A program made the translations under genes and the position numbers. A stretch of DNA of 5,120 bases from Piscirickettsiaceae bacterium (GTDB lineage Bacteria; Pseudomonadota; Gammaproteobacteria; Nitrosococcales; Methylophagaceae): the NCBI GenBank assembly GCA_030627065.1, contig DAOUSV010000125.1, positions 1 to 5,120 of the forward strand. Reading direction: 5' to 3'. Shown here one piece after another: positions 1-5,120 of the stretch. Every line of letters starts with the position of its first letter. Position 1 is the first letter of the stretch. The notes beneath the pieces were generated by a model. It made no database searches. It saw only the letters and a list, made by a program, of their open reading frames with translations, and was not told the origin of the DNA.

Positions 1-759
1 CATACGAGCTGGATAATTCCACCCAGATTTTTTTGCAGCAACGGCAATCACCACGCTTGGGCAAATTCCTACGATAGTTTTCCCTTTTTTATGAAGTACA
101 TCCAGCTCCGTTAGTTTTTGCTCTATATTAACTACTTCCTGGCTTAAGCAAAATTCAGGCCGATAGAGTAAAGCGACATCATTTGCACGCTGGTATATAG
201 GCTTGTCAGCAAATAACTCTTTTAGGTAAGAATGAGTCTTTTCACCCCGAGTAAAAACCTGCTGACAGCGACCAAGAAAATATCGTGCTGCGACTCGATT
301 TGTTAGCGACTTAAACGATCCCATTGCTTGAGAAAATTTTATCACTGGGACGCCTAATAACATGGCAGGTAATAGGGTCGCAATATTAAAAAGAATAAAT
401 TTTGTACGCCCTTCTACAAAGGATACGCCAGCCAAGCAGACGAGAGCTTTTGACCGAGCAAGCGCGAGTACAGATTCAGGAAGTAGTTTCTGTAAAGCGG
501 TCAAATGAAAAAAACCGAACAACCTGAATAATAAAGCACAAGGAATCAATACTGAGACAAGGTATAGAGGTGCTGCAGAATGCAATGATATTTGTTTGTC
601 ACTTATTAGCTGGCCATCCCGTTTAGGATAGTAAGTGTATATATTTACCGCGAACTCTTGATCATAACATTCCCTCAATTTACCAATGGTAGTACTGAGC
701 ATCGCTTCAGCGCCTCGGTTACCATAGAATGTTCCAGCAATAATTGAAACTTGTTTCAT
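1..759 (-). CDS. Polysaccharide pyruvyl transferase family protein (3' end cut off by window)
   Basis: The reverse strand from the ATG at 757-759 stays open for 253 codons to base 1, with no stop, so the C-terminal part lies outside the window. The family is usually about 350-430 residues, so roughly a third is missing. Translation begins MKQVSIIAGTFYGNRGAEAM. The G-N-R-G-A-E-A stretch (residues 13-19) is the glycine-rich N-terminal motif of the PS_pyruv_trans (WcaK/CsaB-like) fold. AGVSFVEGR (about 109-117), VIKFSQAMGSF (about 139-149), TRGEKTHSYL (about 170-179), DVALLYRPEF (194-203) and GICPS (231-235) follow in family order. Members typically move pyruvate from phosphoenolpyruvate onto a sugar hydroxyl as a ketal or related adduct, adding acidic groups to exopolysaccharides or cell-wall glycans; some only resemble these enzymes. 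No signal peptide is seen, so it is probably cytoplasmic. It overlaps the FrhB-like gene by four bases (ATGA), and GGAG lies eight bases before the start. The family is secure; the acceptor sugar is unknown. Confidence 0.9.
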   Translation of the reverse strand, partial: MKQVSIIAGTFYGNRGAEAMLSTTIGKLRECYDQEFAVNIYTYYPKRDGQLISDKQISLHSAAPLYLVSVLIPCALLFRLFGFFHLTALQKLLPESVLALARSKALVCLAGVSFVEGRTKFILFNIATLLPAMLLGVPVIKFSQAMGSFKSLTNRVAARYFLGRCQQVFTRGEKTHSYLKELFADKPIYQRANDVALLYRPEFCLSQEVVNIEQKLTELDVLHKKGKTIVGICPSVVIAVAAKKSGWNYPARM

Positions 760-1865
760 TTAAGTGACTCCAACGCTTTTTTAATATATAAGTAGAATTT
801 TAAGAACGGCCTAGGAGTAGCAAAAATTAATGACTGACCCCATGGCTTTTCACTTAAACGCAGATTAGCTAGTGTGATCAATGCATTTAAATATGAATGC
901 CAGGATACTGGCTGTGCAACGGTATCTTTTATTTTGAAGCCTAACATTTTCCCCGCCTTATGCCGGGCACTGTCATTGTAATGGGATGGGGCAATTCGCG
1001 ACTGACCATCCATAATGCTTCTAATATCCATTTCAGAAGAATGTACAGCACTAGCCGTAACCGCACCCTCCCATGCTTTCTGTCCACGAATACTGCGTAC
1101 AATAACGCCAGTGTGCTTAATAGGGTTATTTTTAAGGCCAAACAACCAGACATCACCCACGCTAATATCCGCGTTATAGCCATAGTGATCATGGCAAACC
1201 ATACACTTGCGCTCACTAAAGAAAAATAGATTTTGGTAGTCGTTAAAAAACTTTGTCGGCTTGCTAAGTACGGAACCATCCTCGAACTCAGCTTCGAGTT
1301 GACCACGCCAGTGGCCAACTCTAAAGCGATAATCAACCAGTTTCTTTTTAGCTTCTCGTTCAAGACGCGAAGTAATCTCATCTATCAATGTTGTTCGAGA
1401 GTTATGGCCACAAACCAATGCGATACTAAGTACTATCTTACTGGACAGCTCAGGCTCTTTCTCACTGCGCCTTTTTAGGGCTGATATGTCACAAGGTAGG
1501 CCGACAACAGACACACTTCCGTTAAAAGCTCGAATTAATGGCAAAACCTCATGAAGAAACTTTGTCTCAACATACTTGCTTCCTCTCGCAGCTAAAATCA
1601 TTTCTTTCGTTGTTGCAATAGAGAAATAGGCTCGTACCTTACCTTCTTTAACTTGCGTATTACAGACTACAGCGCCATCAAACAAGCCCGATTCTAATCC
1701 GTGAATCAATATCGCACTAGTCGTGCCCCCTGAAGCCGACCTTTCGCGAATGCTCTCATCCACCGCATAAGTTAAATACGAATTTCGATAATCGCCGACA
1801 TAACGCAGCACTTCAGCATCAGTCCATGTTTTTTTAAATACTCGATCGACAAGCTTTCCAAGCAT
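756..1865 (-). CDS. FrhB-like protein (coenzyme F420 hydrogenase/dehydrogenase beta subunit family), sugar/polysaccharide-cluster type
   Basis: A 369-residue soluble protein with both halves of the FrhB family. The N-terminal half has SASGGTTSAI (about 43-52), ARGSKYVE (93-100) and GLPCDISALKR (122-132), the counterpart of the usual G-x-PC motif. The C-terminal half has VCGHNSR (151-157), VGHWRG (183-188), KCMVC (220-224) and ADISVGDVW (232-240). C125, C152, C221 and C224 are plausible iron-sulfur ligands, since archaeal FrhB carries a 4Fe-4S cluster and FAD. No cysteine occurs before residue 68, so the separate N-terminal ferredoxin domain found in many relatives is absent. The 'F420' name should not be read as function: the family is widespread in bacteria without F420, often in polysaccharide loci next to pyruvyl transferases, where its reaction is unclear. 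A redox or flavin-dependent step on a sugar or glycan is an inference. The start overlaps the glycosyltransferase stop by one base (TAATG), with AGGA seven bases upstream. The family is confident; the function is not. Confidence 0.88.
   Translation of the reverse strand: MLGKLVDRVFKKTWTDAEVLRYVGDYRNSYLTYAVDESIRERSASGGTTSAILIHGLESGLFDGAVVCNTQVKEGKVRAYFSIATTKEMILAARGSKYVETKFLHEVLPLIRAFNGSVSVVGLPCDISALKRRSEKEPELSSKIVLSIALVCGHNSRTTLIDEITSRLEREAKKKLVDYRFRVGHWRGQLEAEFEDGSVLSKPTKFFNDYQNLFFFSERKCMVCHDHYGYNADISVGDVWLFGLKNNPIKHTGVIVRSIRGQKAWEGAVTASAVHSSEMDIRSIMDGQSRIAPSHYNDSARHKAGKMLGFKIKDTVAQPVSWHSYLNALITLANLRLSEKPWGQSLIFATPRPFLKFYLYIKKALESLK
768..771 (-). promoter_or_regulatory. Shine-Dalgarno sequence for the pyruvyl-transferase gene
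   Basis: GGAG on the minus strand lies eight bases upstream of the ATG at 757-759, inside the last codons of the FrhB-like gene. It supports this start. With the ATGA overlap, it suggests that ribosomes finishing the upstream gene re-initiate here. Confidence 0.65.
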
Positions 1866-2815
1866 TAGTGATTCCTAGTGTTCGATTCACCATAGCAAGT
1901 ATTAAATTGAATCTCTTCGAGTAATTTACGGTTAGACGCCATCAAGTCTGCTAAAAATGCAATCAGAACCGTTTGGAAACCTAAGCCAATTAAAACCCCA
2001 GACAATACAACTGACTGCAGATGTCCACTCCCATCACCAGAAAAGTAAAAATAAAGAAACCGACCACCTAAAATCAGACCGAGCACTGATAAGGTAGATG
2101 CAATCGTCATAAAAAACCGAAAAGGCTTGTAGACAACAAAAATCCGGATAATGGTGATAACTGATTTTTTAATATAATTGGGAATACTGGAGAGAAGTCG
2201 TGAGGGCCGCAAGTCTTCATTAGTTCGAATAGGTACCGATGTGATGGGTATGTTTTTTTGGCCCGCCTGAATAATGGTTTCTAATGTATAAGTGTAGTTA
2301 TTATAAACATTTAACTGCTTAGCACACTCTCTACTCATTGCACGAAAGCCACTAGGTGCGTCAGGTATATCAGTATCACTCGCTTTTCTAACAACCCATG
2401 ATCCTAATTTTTGGAGTACTTTTTTTACAGGTGAAAAATGCGAAGTTTGGCTGATAGGTCTTTCACCAATGACATATTCAGCTGTATGATCAAGTATTGG
2501 CTTCACAAGCTTTGGGATATCCTGTGCTTCATATTGATTATCAGCATCGGTATTAACGATAACATCAGCCCCTTGGTTTAAACACTCTTTAATGCCTGCC
2601 ATAAATCCTTTGGCTAAACCTTGATTGCGTTTGAAGTTAACAATATGGTCTACTCCACATTCTTTAGCCACAGCCACGGTTTCATCCGTACTACCATCAT
2701 TGATGATCAGCCATTCTACAGCATCAAAACCTGCGACCTCTCGCGGTAATGCACCCAATGCAATGGCCAAGGTTCCGGCTTCGTTATAACAAGGGATTTG
2801 TATTATCAATTTCAT
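1865..2815 (-). CDS. Family 2 glycosyltransferase with two C-terminal membrane helices (polyprenyl-phosphate sugar synthase-like)
   Basis: A 316-residue protein with a complete GT-A fold of glycosyltransferase family 2 (DPM1/GtrB/CsbB-like). Visible motifs are IPCYNE (7-12), NDGSTD (39-44) for nucleotide binding, NQGLAKGFMAGI (64-75), the metal-binding DAD with NQY behind it (90-95), SGFRAMSR (155-162) and YTLET (176-180). Two hydrophobic spans follow, about 233-257 and 266-290, then a short polar tail. This layout is that of enzymes that transfer a sugar from a nucleotide donor to a polyprenyl phosphate on the cytoplasmic face; that role is inferred here from architecture and from the YfhO-like neighbour. 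The sugar cannot be read from sequence. The ATG at 2813-2815 is the only sensible start: the consensus GT2 N-terminus begins immediately, and an in-frame TAA lies two codons upstream. The ribosome site is weak (only GAG/AAGAA-like purines), which fits coupling to upstream translation. The stop overlaps the FrhB-like start. Confidence 0.93.
   Translation of the reverse strand: MKLIIQIPCYNEAGTLAIALGALPREVAGFDAVEWLIINDGSTDETVAVAKECGVDHIVNFKRNQGLAKGFMAGIKECLNQGADVIVNTDADNQYEAQDIPKLVKPILDHTAEYVIGERPISQTSHFSPVKKVLQKLGSWVVRKASDTDIPDAPSGFRAMSRECAKQLNVYNNYTYTLETIIQAGQKNIPITSVPIRTNEDLRPSRLLSSIPNYIKKSVITIIRIFVVYKPFRFFMTIASTLSVLGLILGGRFLYFYFSGDGSGHLQSVVLSGVLIGLGFQTVLIAFLADLMASNRKLLEEIQFNTCYGESNTRNH
1873..1876 (-). 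promoter_or_regulatory. Shine-Dalgarno sequence for the FrhB-like gene
   Basis: AGGA on the minus strand lies seven bases before the ATG at 1863-1865, within the final codons of the glycosyltransferase gene. It fixes the start at the TAATG junction rather than at a later methionine. Confidence 0.65.
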
Positions 2816-2895
2816 TTCTTATTTCTCGTCAATTTCTAATTTCACACTTCTTAATGCAATGCTAAGGCTCTTATTAGCACAAGATACTCCTAAAG
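2816..2895. other. 80-base gap between the YfhO-like and glycosyltransferase genes
   Basis: This is the only non-overlapping junction in the window. On the minus strand it holds an AGGAG (2887-2891) that is much too far from the glycosyltransferase start to serve it. It also holds a six-base inverted repeat, TGCTAA/TTAGCA (2860-2865 with 2874-2879, eight-base loop), not followed by a T-run, and a continuous open frame described in the separate leader entry. No credible promoter or intrinsic terminator is visible, so the operon is expected to read through. Confidence 0.5.
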
Positions 2896-2899
2896 TCAT
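2819..2899 (-). CDS. Possible 26-residue leader ORF upstream of the glycosyltransferase
   Basis: The minus strand has an ATG at 2897-2899 that overlaps the YfhO-like stop codon as ATGA. It opens a 26-codon frame, beginning MTLGVSCANK and ending KLEIDEK, that closes with TAA at 2819-2821. It is in the same frame as the glycosyltransferase, with just one codon (GAA) between its TAA and that gene's ATG. I recognise no family and see no signal peptide or membrane span. No Shine-Dalgarno sequence precedes the ATG, so translation would rely on re-initiation after the YfhO-like stop. It may be a small protein, a leader that carries ribosomes to the weakly primed glycosyltransferase start, or chance, since 26 codons can stay open randomly. 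The ATGA overlap and exact abutment make it worth recording, not established. Confidence 0.25.
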   Translation of the reverse strand: MTLGVSCANKSLSIALRSVKLEIDEK

Positions 2900-5120
2900 A
2901 TGCTAGAAGCAGGCAAATAATTAGCTTTCTTCTCATGCCTCTTCCATATCCAGACTACAAGTACGAATAAGAGAAAACCTAGAAGAGTAATACCTTTCCC
3001 CACATTAAACCAGTCAGGTTGATATCTATACTCAATTTTAGCTGGCCCCGATACATAAACTGAAGGCAGCACGCCCAAATATTTTTCAATTTCAACTTCT
3101 TGATTATCAATAGTCGCTGTCCAGCCCGGGTAATACCTCATAGGTAAGACGATATACCCTGGCGCGGCCCCTTGAAAATCAATATTAATACTTACAGATG
3201 ACTCAATTTTAGTCACTACATTGGAATCACTCCACGGCGCATCAGCACTAAAATCACTAATATAATACGCTCCAACGGGCACATTTTTATTTTTTAATAC
3301 CCGAATATTTGGCTCTAAATCATGGACTTCCCACAAAGCCTTATTAATATCATTATTTTCTTTGTGTATTCTATAAACCCATGAGCCCTGCACAGCATCC
3401 CCCTTAATCATTATTAAATCACCTGAATTATCAGGTTTTTTCACGTACCAAGCAGTTACCGGCCAAGTAACATCACTTTCCTTTAACTTAATGACAGCTT
3501 CATATTGCCCCGGTTTTAAAAAAATGCTTTCAGAAAATTCAAAGATAGCATACTTATTATCTCTCACTTTAGACGCCGCTATAACACTCTCCGCAAGAAC
3601 ATTAGCACCGCTAATTATTTGTAATTCAACATCAGCAGGAGCCGCCTCCCTACTATAAGTTGCCAATAAAATTTCCACCGTTGAAAAAGAGATAGCTTTT
3701 TCAATATTCAATATTTGTGAAAGCGTATTATCAGGTAAAGGAGGCGCAGCTATCATTCTTGCCCTTTCCTTTTGCTCTCTAACCACAGGAGGTTCAAGGC
3801 TTTTTTTATTGACTACAATATAAGCAACTCCAAGTTTATCCAAAAGCTTAGACTCCTGATTAATCGCACTTCCAGGAAACTTGGCTGAAGTAGGTGATAC
3901 AAATGGTTTTTTAACTATTTGTCTCAGCAACGTCTTTTCCTGGTCAGTTTTAAAAGCATGCGCAAACCACTCTGCTATACCATACGAAGCTAATGTACCA
4001 CCCATTAAGTACGACTTATCCGCAATGACACTCTGCAAGCCACTTGCATTATCAGCCATATATTTTAATGAAGGAGGTACGGGTAAAAACTGATCTTTAC
4101 TAGTTATCGAATTAAAGGCTCTAAAGAGTTTAACTTGGTCTAAGATTTGTACCGTAACTAAAATGCATAGAACCCCATATGCAATCAGTCGAAAGCTATT
4201 AGACTTAAGCCTTGAAGCTTGAGTAACAAAATACCCGAATGACACGGATGCAAGTACAACCATAGATAGTCCAACAATAACAGAAACTCTATTCCAAGGG
4301 CTTGAACCTACTGCTGGTACCATTCGGATTAATTCATGCGAGAAAAGACCAAATGAAATACCGACTGATAAAATAAGAAGTAATACCGCATATAAAGCAA
4401 TAAGCCGCTCCTTCCCACACCCTAATTGTCGACTGACAAATAAGACTATTGTCAACACAGTAAAAACTGTGGCCACCAGCCCACTATAAAGCGTCCTTTC
4501 AACACTCGGTAATCCATATAAATAGGGGTCAAAAAATAGCTGCCAATCCTTCGTCCATTTTAACCACGTCCCCCCCGTTCGATACCCTAGATTCATTTGA
4601 GATAACATCTCTTTCAAGCCTAATAGCGGGATAGAGACAAGCATGAAAGCAATGGTTATACAGGTAAAGACTAAAAGTAACGAGATTAAAGATTTTCTCA
4701 AGGGGTACTTTAGCAAGGCGAGCAGTAAGAGTACCGATAAAATCCCGGCACTATAGAGCCCATAGGCTGCAACGGCAGGAAACCCTCCCAAAACCAACAT
4801 AACTGTCGTTAACACAATCACCGACAGCCACCGTGCCTTAAGGTAAAAAAACCAACCCGTCACACCCCATAAGAGCCATGGAATCCATATTGACGTGCTA
4901 ACTTGCGCCCAATAAAACCAGGCACTATGAAAGCCTATAAGCATAAATAAGCTCCCGCCAAACAGAGCTGCGCTTCGATTTAAATAGAGCCGCAAAAAAA
5001 GAAAAGCTCCAACGCCTGCTATTATCATTTTAATCAAGCTTGAAAAATAAAAACCCAGCCAATTATCTTCAAACAAAACAAACATTAAAAATGAGGGCGT
5101 ATAGATACCGTTAGATAAAA
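2896..5120 (-). CDS. YfhO-like multi-span membrane protein, probable glycan glycosyltransferase (5' end cut off by window)
   Basis: The frame is open to the right edge. The methionine at 5083-5085, which would give 729 residues, is probably internal: eleven codons before it read LSNGIYTPSFL with no stop, and N-G-x-Y-x-P is typical family sequence lying well inside YfhO proteins. The missing N-terminus should hold the first membrane span and an acidic extracytoplasmic loop. Counting from that methionine, about eight hydrophobic spans fall within residues 15-320, with PWNR (263-266). A large extracytoplasmic domain follows, with KLLDKLGVAYIVV (413-425) and YYPGWTATID (651-660), then YRYQPDW (686-692), a last span at about 697-714 and a basic cytoplasmic tail. 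The YYPGW...YRYQPDW block ending in one helix is the YfhO hallmark. Known YfhO proteins help move a lipid-carried sugar onto lipoteichoic acid outside the membrane; here the acceptor is probably a polysaccharide or other envelope glycan. A glycosyltransferase suited to making the lipid donor follows directly. Confidence 0.85.
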   Translation of the reverse strand, partial: LSNGIYTPSFLMFVLFEDNWLGFYFSSLIKMIIAGVGAFLFLRLYLNRSAALFGGSLFMLIGFHSAWFYWAQVSTSIWIPWLLWGVTGWFFYLKARWLSVIVLTTVMLVLGGFPAVAAYGLYSAGILSVLLLLALLKYPLRKSLISLLLVFTCITIAFMLVSIPLLGLKEMLSQMNLGYRTGGTWLKWTKDWQLFFDPYLYGLPSVERTLYSGLVATVFTVLTIVLFVSRQLGCGKERLIALYAVLLLILSVGISFGLFSHELIRMVPAVGSSPWNRVSVIVGLSMVVLASVSFGYFVTQASRLKSNSFRLIAYGVLCILVTVQILDQVKLFRAFNSITSKDQFLPVPPSLKYMADNASGLQSVIADKSYLMGGTLASYGIAEWFAHAFKTDQEKTLLRQIVKKPFVSPTSAKFPGSAINQESKLLDKLGVAYIVVNKKSLEPPVVREQKERARMIAAPPLPDNTLSQILNIEKAISFSTVEILLATYSREAAPADVELQIISGANVLAESVIAASKVRDNKYAIFEFSESIFLKPGQYEAVIKLKESDVTWPVTAWYVKKPDNSGDLIMIKGDAVQGSWVYRIHKENNDINKALWEVHDLEPNIRVLKNKNVPVGAYYISDFSADAPWSDSNVVTKIESSVSINIDFQGAAPGYIVLPMRYYPGWTATIDNQEVEIEKYLGVLPSVYVSGPAKIEYRYQPDWFNVGKGITLLGFLLFVLVVWIWKRHEKKANYLPASSI

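Noticed and set aside
941..1478. Open frames on both strands inside the FrhB-like gene (minus 941-1381, plus 960-1229 and plus 1233-1478)
   Set aside because: They lie entirely within a gene with strong family motifs and give low-complexity translations without recognisable domains. They are shadow frames.
1829..1835. Seven-base A/T runs in coding regions (for example 1829-1835 in the FrhB-like gene, and others in the YfhO-like and pyruvyl-transferase genes) as phase-variation tracts
   Set aside because: Runs of seven are expected in AT-rich genes, are scattered across several genes, and all reading frames are intact. No longer tract or repeat-unit array suggests slippage control.
2802..2832. 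Promoter-like TTGACG (2827-2832) and GATAAT (2802-2807) on the minus strand
   Set aside because: The spacing is 18-19 bases depending on the -10 chosen, and transcription would begin inside the glycosyltransferase coding region, leaving it without a start codon. It could only serve the two downstream genes. In AT-rich DNA such a match is easily chance.
2860..2879. TGCTAA/TTAGCA hairpin as an intrinsic terminator after the YfhO-like gene
   Set aside because: The stem is six base pairs and AT-rich with an eight-base loop, and on the minus strand it is not followed by a run of T. It is too weak to call a terminator.
3881..4093. A 70-codon plus-strand open frame inside the YfhO-like gene
   Set aside because: It is antisense to a well-supported coding region, has no recognisable domain and no operon context on the plus strand.
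5083..5085. ATG at 5083-5085 as the true start of the YfhO-like gene
   Set aside because: The frame stays open upstream to the window edge with family-like sequence (N-G-I-Y-T-P). No Shine-Dalgarno sequence precedes this ATG, and the protein would lack the N-terminal part shared by YfhO proteins. The gene is treated as cut by the window.
1..5120. Mobile element, CRISPR array, tRNA or attachment site
   Set aside because: I found no transposase or integrase motifs, no regularly spaced direct repeats, and no long terminal inverted repeats. Almost every base is accounted for by the four coding regions.

Overview
All recognisable genes in this window lie on the minus strand and read from right to left as one tightly packed run. 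They look like part of a bacterial surface-polysaccharide or cell-envelope glycan locus. The order of transcription is: a large multi-membrane-span YfhO-like protein (2896-5120, missing its N-terminus at the window edge), a membrane-anchored family 2 glycosyltransferase (1865-2815), an FrhB-like iron-sulfur/flavin-type protein of the 'coenzyme F420 hydrogenase/dehydrogenase beta subunit' family (756-1865), and a polysaccharide pyruvyl transferase family protein (1-759, missing its C-terminus at the window edge).

The last three genes are physically coupled. The glycosyltransferase stop and FrhB-like start share one base (TAATG), and the FrhB-like stop and pyruvyl-transferase start share four (ATGA). 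Each of the two downstream starts has a clear Shine-Dalgarno sequence inside the gene before it. The only gap is 80 bases between the YfhO-like gene and the glycosyltransferase. Even that gap is an open frame: a possible 26-codon leader starts with an ATGA overlap and ends one codon before the glycosyltransferase ATG. I see no convincing promoter or terminator, so the window appears to be the interior of a longer operon that continues on both sides.

A working model (inference): the glycosyltransferase charges a polyprenyl-phosphate carrier with a sugar in the cytoplasm, and the YfhO-like protein transfers that sugar to a glycan on the outer face of the membrane, as CsbB/YfhO pairs do in Firmicutes. 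The FrhB-like and pyruvyl-transferase proteins would modify a sugar or glycan in the cytoplasm. The FrhB-like gene is the functionally obscure one.

Organism: moderately AT-rich (GC roughly 40% by eye), standard code, with dense ATGA/TAATG coupling. A Gram-negative bacterium, perhaps a gammaproteobacterium, is my best guess, but nothing here fixes the taxon. There is no tRNA, rRNA, CRISPR array, insertion sequence or phage gene, and no gene-free stretch longer than 80 bases.
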